DNA of 32,976 nt, taken from NCBI GenBank assembly GCA_903911435.1, contig CAIWDF010000278.1, forward strand, positions 1 to 32,976. The letters are read 5' to 3'. This stretch comes from an uncultured Bacteroidota bacterium. GTDB taxonomy: Bacteria; Bacteroidota; Bacteroidia; 2-12-FULL-35-15. This document shows, piece after piece, positions 1 through 8,622 of this stretch. The translations under genes and the position numbers were made by a program. Numbering within the stretch: the stretch's first letter is position 1; each line of letters starts with the position of its first letter. The notes beneath the pieces are model-generated. The model was not told where the DNA came from. It made no database searches and was given only the letters and a program-made list of their open reading frames with translations.

Positions 1-360
1 TCCTTTACAACACTTTTTAAGTTCTCTATGTGAAAAGTTTTTTCCTTGGCATTACTTTTTATGTTCTCCATATGAAAGGTTTTTTCCTTAGCATTACTTT
101 TTATGTTCTGTATGTGAAAGGTTTTTTCCTTGGCATCACTTTTTGTGTTCTCTAGGTGAAAGGTTTTTTCCTTATCATCACTTTTCGTGTTCTCTAGGTG
201 AAAAGTTTTTTCCTTATCATCACTTTTCGTGTTCTGTATGTGAAAAGTTTTTTCCTTAGCATTACTTTTTAAGTTCTCTAGGTGTTAGGTCTTTCCTTAT
301 CATCACTTTTTGTGTTCTCTATGTGAAAAGTTTTTTCCTTAACAACACTTTTCTTCTTCT
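1..360. repeat. 42-bp tandem repeat array (array A), truncated by window start
   Basis: The landmark GTTCTCT/GTTCTGT recurs at 21, 63, 105, 147, 189, 231, 273 and 314, so the unit is 42 bp with one 41-bp unit, and a decayed copy follows near 355. Each unit reads roughly GTTCTCTAtGTGAAAaGTTT, then TTCCTTnnCATcACTTTTTn. The two halves resemble each other (both start TTC and end in a T run), so the unit is probably a diverged 21-bp dimer. No plausible gene covers it. The array runs off the left edge. Confidence 0.93.
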
Positions 361-708
361 AGGCATCTCTTTTCCGAATATGTACGTAATTTATCGAAAA
401 AAGTGGCCTAACTGAAGTTTTCTACCTAGAAGTAAAGCTAGCCTCATACCTTTATATATAAGTACACCTTGTTTTTTTCATTCATCGTTCGTAAACAATT
501 TTGAGTTTTTCTTTTCTCTTATCGGAACCTAGTAGCCAGTGCGCATTTAATAAATTGTAAATATAAATAAGCAATTGTGCCCGATATTGTTAAGGATTCA
601 CTTCCGAAGGATGAAACTCTTATCCATAAATACACCCTTTCGTACTTTTATATCTTCAATAAGTACCTTTTTTCAGTTTATCTTCACTTTAATATTACAT
701 GGCATCAA
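361..708. other. Gene-free spacer between arrays A and B
   Basis: About 350 bp of AT-rich sequence with no convincing gene. Open frames starting at a TTG (575) and a GTG (577) run into the downstream repeat, but they stay open because the repeat length is a multiple of three. I see no terminator, tRNA or clear promoter here. Confidence 0.6.
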
Positions 709-981
709 GACCTTGCTACACGGAAACGTGACCTTGCTGCACGGAATGATGACGTTGCCACACGGAAACGTGACCTTGCCATACGGAATGATGACGTTGC
801 CGTACGGAAAGGTGACGTTGCCGTACGGAATGATGACGTTGCCGTACGGAATGATGACGTTGCTACACGGAAAGGTGACGTTGCTACACGGAATGATGAC
901 GTTGCTACACGGAATGATGACGTTGCTACACGGAATGATGACGTTGCTACACGGAATGATGACGTTGCCGTGTGGAAAGAG
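709..981. repeat. 21-bp tandem repeat array (array B), 13 units
   Basis: Thirteen units of exactly 21 bp start at 709, 730, 751 and so on to 961. The consensus is GACGTTGC, then five variable bases (TACAC, CGTAC), then GGAATGAT. The first units alternate between AAACGT and AATGAT tails, a 42-bp higher-order period like that of array A; later units are homogenised to AATGAT. Units with CCGTACGG contain an 8-bp palindrome. Two forward frames and one reverse frame are open through it simultaneously, as expected of a stop-free repeat divisible by three, so I do not call a gene. Confidence 0.95.
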
Positions 982-1215
982 GACAATTCCGACTGATATT
1001 TTGGCAAGGGCGCCCTGTTTTATAGCCCCGACAAATGACTAGATAGCTAGTCTGCCAAAGGTTTTAATGAATTTGGCCCTTTTTCGAGGAAAGTTGGGCA
1101 CATTTGGTATCAACCAATAATTAATTCAAAACACTAAAACCTTAATTACTCAGATTCTTTTTAGTATTTCTTAGTACCTTATCGGTGAGAAAATCTACCC
1201 TAAAACTGCCTCAGA
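982..1215. other. Gene-free spacer between arrays B and the 11-bp repeats
   Basis: About 230 bp following array B. It includes the palindrome GGGCGCCC near 1009. No gene, terminator or recognisable promoter was found. Confidence 0.55.
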
Positions 1216-1270
1216 GATAATTGCGGGATAATTGCGGTGAGACTGCGGTGAGATTGCGGTCAATCTGCGG
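1216..1270. repeat. Five 11-bp direct repeats with TGCGG core
   Basis: Five consecutive 11-bp units end in TGCGG: two GATAATTGCGG (1216-1237), TGAGACTGCGG, TGAGATTGCGG and TCAATCTGCGG (1260-1270). A weaker unit may precede them (ACTGCCTCAGA, 1205-1215). The period is about one helical turn, as in iterons or operator arrays. No replication or regulatory gene adjoins, so the function is unknown. Confidence 0.85.
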
Positions 1271-1404
1271 TCGCTTTTTACTCATTTTTAGGTCAAAATT
1301 GAATACAGAAGAATGGCCTACTGCAAAATTGCCAAATTGTCCTTCTCCTCTTTCCCCCTTTTTCCTGTCCCAATCCTTCGGGAATGGCAAAAAATAATCC
1401 CATT

Positions 1405-1439
1405 CTAACAACCAACAACTAGCAACTAACAACTAAAAT
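1405..1439. repeat. Heptamer repeat (CTAACAA)n upstream of hemJ
   Basis: Five 7-bp units: CTAACAA, CCAACAA, CTAGCAA, CTAACAA and CTAAAAT. The block directly abuts the -33 element of the hemJ promoter. A similar heptamer block occurs at 32618-32645. Confidence 0.75.
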
Positions 1440-1472
1440 TTGCGCTATTTCTCAAAATCCTTTGTACTTTTG
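1439..1472 (+). promoter_or_regulatory. Bacteroidota-type promoter for hemJ
   Basis: TTTG at 1439-1442 and TACTTTTG (TAnnTTTG) at 1465-1472 are separated by 22 bp, close to the Bacteroidota -33/-7 arrangement. The ATG at 1494 lies 21 bp downstream. An in-frame TTG at 1440 falls inside the promoter, which argues against the longer reading frame. Confidence 0.72.
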
Positions 1473-1493
1473 CAAAAAACAAAAACGTACATC

Positions 1494-2066
1494 ATGACTC
1501 ATCCTTTCCCTTATTTACTAGCACTCCATATTATTTTTGTTGTCACCTGGTTTGCAGGTCTTTTTTATATCGTTCGCCTCTTTATCTATCATGCCGAAGC
1601 CGACAAAATGGAAGAACCATCCAAATCGATCTTACAAAAGCAATATAAATTGATGGAGAAACGGTTGTGGTATGGCATCACTTGGCCATCGATGATATTG
1701 ACTGGAATATTTGGTGGTTGGATAGTTTGGGAAATACCCTCTTGGTATTTGCCTCAAGCCTATTTTATATTGAAACTTTGTTTTGTGGGCGGCTTGGTGC
1801 TTTATCACATGGAATGTCATGTGATGTTCAAAAACCTACAGAAAGATGTTGTAAAATACTCTTCTTTTAAGCTTCGCCTCTGGAACGAAGTGGCTACCAT
1901 CTTCCTTTTTTCAATCGTTTTTCTAATTGTATTGAAAAGCAATACCGGTTTTGTTTACGGCATCATCGGCCTATTGATTTTTTCGGGCACACTATTATTA
2001 GCCCTTAGACTTTACAAGAAAAGTAGAGAGAAAAAAGAAAATAAGGAGATTACTACCGAAAACTAG
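1494..2066 (+). CDS. hemJ: Protoporphyrinogen IX oxidase, HemJ/CopD-like family
   Basis: Membrane protein of 190 residues that likely oxidises protoporphyrinogen IX to protoporphyrin IX, the penultimate step of haem synthesis, using the respiratory chain. I see five hydrophobic segments (about residues 8-31, 60-79, 89-106, 130-146 and 152-173). The first carries the family's conserved His (ALHIIFVVTWFAG, His12), and the third carries the conserved Lys (FILKLCFVGG, Lys94), as expected for this b-type-haem-binding family. I chose ATG 1494 because the upstream TTG at 1440 sits in the promoter and would place a non-membrane leader before helix 1. The gene converges with the HU/SPOR gene: both stops lie in one CTAG (2063-2066), with no terminator between them. 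The lysine/glutamate-rich C-terminal tail is probably cytoplasmic. Confidence 0.88.
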   Translation: MTHPFPYLLALHIIFVVTWFAGLFYIVRLFIYHAEADKMEEPSKSILQKQYKLMEKRLWYGITWPSMILTGIFGGWIVWEIPSWYLPQAYFILKLCFVGGLVLYHMECHVMFKNLQKDVVKYSSFKLRLWNEVATIFLFSIVFLIVLKSNTGFVYGIIGLLIFSGTLLLALRLYKKSREKKENKEITTEN

Positions 2067-3076
2067 TTTTTGTACAACCAAGCACTTGGTTGAGTTTTCC
2101 GTATGCTTCCGAGTTGGGCTGTTGCTTCTTTGCTAGTAGCAAAGTCGCCACAACTTACCACAAACAAACCTTTATCGTTTCTACCAATGATGGAAGCCGT
2201 CATGTTTTGTTGTGCTAGTGTGGTAACAAAATTCACCGCATTCGATTCTATTTGAAAACAACCCACCACCAAGTGGAACTTGAAATTTAAATTCGTTTTC
2301 GTTTCTTTTACTACAGCTGTGGTATCAGCTTTCACAGGCTCCACCACATTTTCACTTGGAGCCTCCACGGTTACCGGTTTTGGAGCGTCTGTTCCTTTTT
2401 TAGTAATAGGCAAAGGACTCGCTTTTATGGGCTCTTTTTCTTTGCTGAGTTTTACTTCTTTTATGGTAAACGGATTCAAACTCGAATAGTTCACATTTTT
2501 AAATAAGTCTGCTTTCCAAGGAACCCAAACCAACCCAAAAATAAGTGGAGCTGCCAAAGCAAGTGTTACGTATTTTTTAATGTTTATTTTTTTCTTTTCC
2601 GAACTTGCAACACCTCGGTTCTTAAATTCTTTCTCTAATCGTTTACTAATATTATCGCGTTTAATGGCAGGCGACTGGAACGAAGCCAAACCAAATGCTT
2701 GTAATAAATAATTAGTAGTGGATGGTTCGAACTGAATATTACGCTCCACATCCAACGAAAAAGTACCCACTTCATCCAACTTCACCTTTTCGCCTTTTCT
2801 AAGTTGCGAATGGGTGTGTTCCACAAAATGATGAATGTATTTTAATGCCTCTGGATAGTTCGTGTTTTCGGCCAAAGCAATATGATTAGCCAATAAGCCA
2901 TCATTGTTTTTTAAATTCGAATTAAAAACAATGCTCTTCGAAGGAGGGGTAAAGGTATGTTGTGTTGGATGAATTTTTGCAGAACAATAGTTTGCAACAA
3001 AGCCTCCAAATTCAGGAACAATCACACAATCGTGTTGATATAATAATTCGCTGATATGTTTATCTACCTTTTCCAT
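2063..3076 (-). CDS. HU-CCDC81 and SPOR domain membrane protein
   Basis: A 337-residue protein typical of Bacteroidota. Residues 1-130 match the paired HU-CCDC81 modules (VPEFGGFVANY, then KLDEVGTFSLD), an HU/IHF-related fold. A single transmembrane helix follows at about 169-187 (YVTLALAAPLIFGLVWVPW). A Pro/Thr/Lys-rich linker leads to a C-terminal SPOR domain (about 263-337, starting FKFHLVVGCFQ), which in other proteins binds denuded glycan strands at division sites. The predicted layout is a cytoplasmic HU-like head and a periplasmic SPOR tail, so it could link nucleoid or cytoskeleton to peptidoglycan; that role is inference. It lies 33 bp downstream of kdsB in the same direction and may be cotranscribed. 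Its stop codon interlocks with that of hemJ. Confidence 0.87.
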   Translation of the reverse strand: MEKVDKHISELLYQHDCVIVPEFGGFVANYCSAKIHPTQHTFTPPSKSIVFNSNLKNNDGLLANHIALAENTNYPEALKYIHHFVEHTHSQLRKGEKVKLDEVGTFSLDVERNIQFEPSTTNYLLQAFGLASFQSPAIKRDNISKRLEKEFKNRGVASSEKKKINIKKYVTLALAAPLIFGLVWVPWKADLFKNVNYSSLNPFTIKEVKLSKEKEPIKASPLPITKKGTDAPKPVTVEAPSENVVEPVKADTTAVVKETKTNLNFKFHLVVGCFQIESNAVNFVTTLAQQNMTASIIGRNDKGLFVVSCGDFATSKEATAQLGSIRKTQPSAWLYKN

Positions 3077-3109
3077 TTCGTTTTTCGGGGACGTGAAAGT
3101 ACTAAAATT

Positions 3110-3847
3110 CTATAAATACTTCTGTAATTTTTTTAGATCCTCGGGGGCATCTACAGAAACACTCTCAAAATCAGTCACCTCAATTTTTATTTTATAACCA
3201 TTTTCTATCCACCTCAGCTGTTCTAACGATTCAGCAAGCTCCAAACTCGACTGTTCCAATGAAGTTATTTCACTCAATGTGCTCACCGTGTAAGCATATA
3301 TGCCGATGTGTTTATAATAAGTGAAGTGATTTAGCCAATCGTTCTGCTCTTTCCCTCTGATGTAGGGTATTGCCTGTCGACTGAAATAAATAGCTTCTTT
3401 GTTTTTATTCATGATTACTTTCATGATGGTATTGCTCACTAAGTCGTCCATTTCGGTTAGTTTTTTTACCAAGGTGGCTATTTGTACTTTGGGGTCTGTG
3501 AAGCAAGACGCAACCAAATCAATTTGTTCGGGATGAATAAAAGGTTCGTCTCCCTGAATATTAATCACCACATCGGCCGTTGACGATACTTTTGTAATGG
3601 CTTCGAAACACCTATCCGTACCGCTTTGATGCTGGTCACTCGTCATTACCACATTGCCACCAAACGATTTTACATGTTGTTCGATGTTTACATCATCAGT
3701 AGCCACTACTACTTTACTCAACAATTTTGATTTACACGCTTGCTCGTAAACCCTCTGTATCATGGTCTTTCCACCAATGTCAATCAGTGGCTTTCCCGGA
3801 AACCGAGTAGATGCAAAACGAGAAGGAATGATTCCTACTATATTCAT
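3110..3847 (-). CDS. kdsB: 3-deoxy-manno-octulosonate cytidylyltransferase (CMP-Kdo synthetase)
   Basis: Enzyme of 245 residues that activates Kdo with CTP to give CMP-Kdo for the LPS inner core, in the cytoplasm. The N-terminal nucleotide-binding motif IIPSRFASTRFPGKPL is intact, followed by VVATDD and the metal-binding INIQGDEPFI. The C-terminal LEQLRWIENGYKIKI and VDAPEDL segments are also typical, and the length matches the family. I start at the ATG at 3847 because family members begin MxxxxIIPSR; the extension to 3877 would add ten unrelated residues. A near-consensus -7 element (TATTTTCG, complement of 3865-3872) lies 17 bp upstream. The next gene upstream diverges. Confidence in function is high. 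Confidence 0.95.
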   Translation of the reverse strand: MNIVGIIPSRFASTRFPGKPLIDIGGKTMIQRVYEQACKSKLLSKVVVATDDVNIEQHVKSFGGNVVMTSDQHQSGTDRCFEAITKVSSTADVVINIQGDEPFIHPEQIDLVASCFTDPKVQIATLVKKLTEMDDLVSNTIMKVIMNKNKEAIYFSRQAIPYIRGKEQNDWLNHFTYYKHIGIYAYTVSTLSEITSLEQSSLELAESLEQLRWIENGYKIKIEVTDFESVSVDAPEDLKKLQKYL

Positions 3848-3917
3848 ATTAAAATAAATTAACACGAAAATACTCATTTATCTCAATCAAAACTCACCTC
3901 CTATAAATAACTTTTAT

Positions 3918-3925
3918 TATGTTTG
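3918..3925 (+). promoter_or_regulatory. -7 promoter element (TATGTTTG) deciding the start of the first DUF1571 gene
   Basis: A perfect TAnnTTTG overlaps the first in-frame ATG (3919), making ATG 3931, five bases downstream, the likelier start. A transcript starting where this element predicts would be nearly leaderless. No good -33 TTTG is visible at the usual spacing. Confidence 0.5.
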
Positions 3926-3930
3926 TCATT

Positions 3931-4782
3931 ATGCAGTTTTTGAAATCCGTTTCACTTGTTTTTCTTGTCTTTTTGTTTCTTGGAACTTCCAAACCTTCGG
4001 AAACTGTTTCGTGTCGCGAGATCATCGAAAAAATGTTGGATAGCGTAAGAGTCATCAAAACTCAACGCTTTGATGTAAAGGCCACCGAACGTGTGAATGG
4101 TGGTTTTTTGTTTGCTGAGTCGCGAGTTAAACTTCACAACAGTCCAAAGAAAATCTATTTGAACAATCCACATAAAGGATTAGAGATACTATGGGTAGAA
4201 GGCGCAAACAAAGGAAATGCAACAGTTCGCACGCGTACCATTCCATTTGTGAATCTTGATTTGGACCCTTATGGTAGCTTGATGCGCAAAGACCAACACC
4301 ATACCATTTTCGAATTAGGTAGCCAATACATAGGAGTAACCTTTGCCAACACTATTTTAAGAGCACCAAAAGATTTTGATAAACATTTTAAGTTCGCAGG
4401 TTCGCTTAAGTGGAATAATATCGATTGCTATCAAATAATGATCGATTTTCCAGAGTACAAATACATCGAATACACAGTGAGTAAAGGCGAAACCGTTACT
4501 AGTATTTCACACAAATTAAGTACCAGCGATTATAAAATTCGATTCAAAAATGAACTCTCCTCTTATTTCGGAACCATAAAAGAAGGCAAAAAACTAATGA
4601 TTCCAATTCCTTACTCCAATAAGGTTATCGTGTATATCGATAAGAAAACGTTTATCCCCATCAACTTAAAAGTATATGATGAAGAAGGGCTTTTTGAAGA
4701 ATATGAATTTTTCAATATGCAAATCAATATCCCTTTTGCATCCAACGAATTCTCCAAAGAGTTTAAAGGGTATGGGTTTTAA
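3931..4782 (+). CDS. Exported DUF1571-like protein with inserted LysM-like domain (first paralogue)
   Basis: Exported protein of 283 residues. It starts with a hydrophobic signal segment (MQFLKSVSLVFLVFLFLG) without a convincing lipobox. The body resembles DUF1571, a family I expect to have a LolA/LppX-like open-barrel fold; its most conserved stretch is DPYGSLMRKDQHHTI (112-126). A LysM-like segment (about 181-225: YTVSKGETVTSIS to KEGKKLMIPIP) lies before the last strands (VYIDKKTFIPINLKVYDEEG), so it appears inserted in, not appended to, the domain. The neighbour at 4882 is a clear paralogue in the same order. A periplasmic, peptidoglycan-associated role in lipid or lipoprotein handling is possible but unproven. 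The start is discussed at the -7 element; ATG 3919 is the alternative. Confidence 0.75.
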   Translation: MQFLKSVSLVFLVFLFLGTSKPSETVSCREIIEKMLDSVRVIKTQRFDVKATERVNGGFLFAESRVKLHNSPKKIYLNNPHKGLEILWVEGANKGNATVRTRTIPFVNLDLDPYGSLMRKDQHHTIFELGSQYIGVTFANTILRAPKDFDKHFKFAGSLKWNNIDCYQIMIDFPEYKYIEYTVSKGETVTSISHKLSTSDYKIRFKNELSSYFGTIKEGKKLMIPIPYSNKVIVYIDKKTFIPINLKVYDEEGLFEEYEFFNMQINIPFASNEFSKEFKGYGF

Positions 4783-4854
4783 CACACAACTGTTAATCTA
4801 TGTTTAATCAAGCAAAATGGAAAAGTGGAAACATAGACCGTAGAAGTAAATAAT

Positions 4855-4862
4855 TATCTTTG
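4855..4862 (+). promoter_or_regulatory. -7 promoter element (TATCTTTG) for the second DUF1571 gene
   Basis: A perfect TAnnTTTG lies 19 bp before ATG 4882. It gives the second paralogue its own promoter despite the short intergenic gap. No clear -33 TTTG accompanies it. Confidence 0.55.
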
Positions 4863-4881
4863 TCAACTTTTTAAATTAAGA

Positions 4882-5748
4882 ATGAAAATTAACAAACTAC
4901 GAATTCTTTTTCTATCCTTTGTGTTATTGGTGTCTTGCACCTTAGTGTCGTTTGTGTACAAACCAAATGATAACGCAGCCGACAACCGTGCCTTAATTGA
5001 AAAGATATTTCAATCGGTAGATAATGTAAAAACCCTGCGTTATAGCTTACAGTGCAACGAACGTATTCATGGGAGAATGCAGCACACCGAATCGAGAGTA
5101 AAACTTCAAACTTCACCTCGCAAATTATATTTGTACATCAAAGGCATCGAAGTGCTTTGGTTGCAAGGAACCAATAATGGCGAAGCATTGGTTAACCCTT
5201 CTTCATTTCCTTACATCAACCTTAATCTTGACCCTTATGGTGGATTGATGCGCAAAGACCAACATCATACCATACACGAAATGGGGTTTCATTACCTGGC
5301 AGATATCTTAAGAGACGGAATGAAAAAGGCTGGAGACAAACTAGACAAGTATTTTAAAGTTTTAGGTGAAGAAGTGTATGATGGCAGACCATGTTATAAA
5401 CTATCGATTGCTTATCCCGATTTTGGTTGGGCGCCTTATACTGTTAAGAGTGGAGAAAACCTAATAACCATTGCACGAAGGTTGAGAATAAGTGAATACA
5501 TGGTTTTGGAAAACAATCCAAAAATCAGTAACTACAATGATGTGAAAGAAGGCCAAGTGATTCAAGTGCCAAACGCATATGCCAAACTTACTTTATTGTT
5601 AATTGACAAAGAATACCTCTTACCAATAAACAACAAAGTATTTGATGACAAGGGTGTATTCGAAACGTATGAGTACCATAACCTATTGGTAAACCCTGTT
5701 ATTGCCCCTGAAGAATTTTCCAAAACCTACAAGGAATATCATTTCTAG
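4882..5748 (+). CDS. DUF1571-like lipoprotein with inserted LysM domain (second paralogue)
   Basis: A 288-residue predicted lipoprotein: the signal sequence ends in the lipobox LVSC, with Cys19 as the lipidation site. It shares the whole architecture of the preceding gene, including DPYGGLMRKDQHHTI and the final VFDDKGVFETYEYHNL strand. The LysM motif is better preserved here (about 185-231: PYTVKSGENLITIARRL to EGQVIQVPN), which strengthens the same assignment for the first paralogue. The pair probably arose by tandem duplication; only this copy has an evident lipobox, so the two may differ in location. It ends just before a strong bidirectional terminator shared with citrate synthase. The substrate is unknown. 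Confidence 0.77.
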   Translation: MKINKLRILFLSFVLLVSCTLVSFVYKPNDNAADNRALIEKIFQSVDNVKTLRYSLQCNERIHGRMQHTESRVKLQTSPRKLYLYIKGIEVLWLQGTNNGEALVNPSSFPYINLNLDPYGGLMRKDQHHTIHEMGFHYLADILRDGMKKAGDKLDKYFKVLGEEVYDGRPCYKLSIAYPDFGWAPYTVKSGENLITIARRLRISEYMVLENNPKISNYNDVKEGQVIQVPNAYAKLTLLLIDKEYLLPINNKVFDDKGVFETYEYHNLLVNPVIAPEEFSKTYKEYHF

Positions 5749-5763
5749 GAAGTATTAAGGAAT

Positions 5764-5800
5764 AAAAAAAGGCTGTCTCGATGGAGACAGCCTTTTTTTT
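5764..5800. terminator. Bidirectional intrinsic terminator between DUF1571 gene and citrate synthase
   Basis: A perfect 9-bp stem GGCTGTCTC (5771-5779) / GAGACAGCC (5784-5792) with a GATG loop, flanked by A7 and T8 runs that work in both directions. The citrate synthase stop codon (complement of 5799-5801) touches its end. Confidence 0.93.
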
Positions 5801-7127
5801 ATGCTTTCGATTCTGAAGCTGCTATTTTTTTCTTGATACCTTCGGTAGTTATCGAACCTGGTCTTTCCAATGGATGACCCAATGCGCGATCCCAAATCAA
5901 CGAAGACAATACTCCAAGTGCTCTTGAAACTCCAAAAAGAACAGTATAAAAATCATGTTCAACCATTCCATAATGTGTCAATAAAACACCTGAGTGTGCA
6001 TCAACATTTGGCCAAGGATTTTTTATTTTTCCGGTACCTTCTAAAATAGGAGGAGCTACTTTATAAATCATTTGTACAATTTCGCACAAATCATCTTCTC
6101 CTTTTGGTTTAATGTATTTCAAGTAGAAATCTTGTTGAGCTGCAAAGCGAGGATCTGTTTTGCGAAGCACAGCGTGTCCATATCCAGGAACTACTTTTCC
6201 ATCTTCTAATGTTTTCTTGATGTAATCAGCTATTTGTTGTTCGCTTGGTTTTCCTCCACCAAGTTCTCTTTCAAGTTCAATAATCCAACTCAACACTTCC
6301 TGATTTGCTAATCCATGAAGTGGACCAGCAAGTCCTGTCATACCAGCAGCAAAAGCAAGATAAGGATCACTTAAGGCTGAACCAACAAGGTGAGTAGCAT
6401 GAGCAGAAACATTACCTCCTTCATGGTCAACGTGAATGGTCATATATAAACGCATCAATGCTTTCATGTCTTTAGTATCATACCCTAACATGTGAGCAAG
6501 ATTTGCTGCCCAATCCAATTTTGGATCTGGTTCAATGTGAACACCATTTTTGTATTTTCTACGGTAGATGTAGGCTGCAATACGAGGCAAACGTGCAATA
6601 AGATTCATTGAATCTTCGTAAACATATTCCCAATAGTTCTTTTTGTTGATACCTTTTTTGTAGGCTGCTGCAAACACTGATTCAGTTTGCATAGCTAAAA
6701 TAGCAACTACAAATTGAGTCATTGGATGTGTTGAAGCAGGCAATTCGTCAAGAACATCAAAAACGTGTTTTGGTACAATTGCTCTACGAGCCCAGTTATT
6801 ACCTAAGCTATGAACGTCTTCTTCTGTAGGTAGTTCGCCCAACAACATAAGATAAAAAATCCCTTCCGGCAATGGCTCCGTTCCTTTTGGTGCCTTTGGT
6901 AGTTTTTCTCTAAGTTCAGGTATTGAATACCCTCTGAAACGAATTCCTTCTTCAGGGTCTAGTTTAGAGGTTTCGGTAACCATTCCAATCATGCCCTTCA
7001 TCCCTTGATAAACTTGAGCAACGGTATATTCTCCTAGTTTTACATCACCTTTTTCTTTGATGATGGTTTTTACTTCAGCTGCTGTAAGCTTGGCTTTCTC
7101 AGCAAATTTTTCTTTTAATGAATCCAT
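5799..7127 (-). CDS. Citrate synthase, mitochondrial/eukaryotic-type
   Basis: A 442-residue enzyme condensing acetyl-CoA and oxaloacetate to citrate, entry step of the TCA cycle, in the cytoplasm. Catalytic residues are visible as His271 (GPLHGLANQEVL), His318 (VPGYGHAVLRKTDPR) and Asp376 (NVDAHSGVLL). These stretches are nearly those of mitochondrial citrate synthase and unlike the allosteric hexameric GltA type of enterobacteria. Such eukaryotic-type forms are known in some Bacteroidota, so this is probably native and not a recent acquisition. Enolase lies upstream in the same direction, about 100 bp away. A dimeric, NADH-insensitive enzyme is expected from the family but cannot be read from the sequence. 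Confidence 0.95.
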   Translation of the reverse strand: MDSLKEKFAEKAKLTAAEVKTIIKEKGDVKLGEYTVAQVYQGMKGMIGMVTETSKLDPEEGIRFRGYSIPELREKLPKAPKGTEPLPEGIFYLMLLGELPTEEDVHSLGNNWARRAIVPKHVFDVLDELPASTHPMTQFVVAILAMQTESVFAAAYKKGINKKNYWEYVYEDSMNLIARLPRIAAYIYRRKYKNGVHIEPDPKLDWAANLAHMLGYDTKDMKALMRLYMTIHVDHEGGNVSAHATHLVGSALSDPYLAFAAGMTGLAGPLHGLANQEVLSWIIELERELGGGKPSEQQIADYIKKTLEDGKVVPGYGHAVLRKTDPRFAAQQDFYLKYIKPKGEDDLCEIVQMIYKVAPPILEGTGKIKNPWPNVDAHSGVLLTHYGMVEHDFYTVLFGVSRALGVLSSLIWDRALGHPLERPGSITTEGIKKKIAASESKA

Positions 7128-7227
7128 TTTTATAAAATTTAATTTTGTTATTCCATTTTTTAATTTGCGAAATTAATCCCTTTTAAAGTCAAAAAAAATG
7201 ATATTTCACCATAATTTTAAAATTTAA

Positions 7228-8532
<1,305 letters not shown>

Positions 8533-8622
8533 TTAAAAGTTATAAAATAAAGTATCCAAAATTAGAAATAAAACCTATAGGGAATTCGGTGGAAATGAAA
8601 ATAAAAGCAAATTCTTTTCTTG

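Noticed and set aside
1-360. Array A as a CRISPR
   Set aside because: The whole 42-bp unit repeats with small changes and no unique spacers; there are no cas genes in the window.
709-981. Array B as a plasmid iteron set
   Set aside because: No replication initiator is adjacent, and 13 homogenised units are beyond the usual iteron number; the surroundings are chromosomal housekeeping genes.
575-1042. Long open frames (155 and 139 codons forward, 100 codons reverse) through array B
   Set aside because: They are open simultaneously in three frames because a 21-bp repeat divisible by three lacks stops; no RBS, conserved domain or preferred frame supports a gene.
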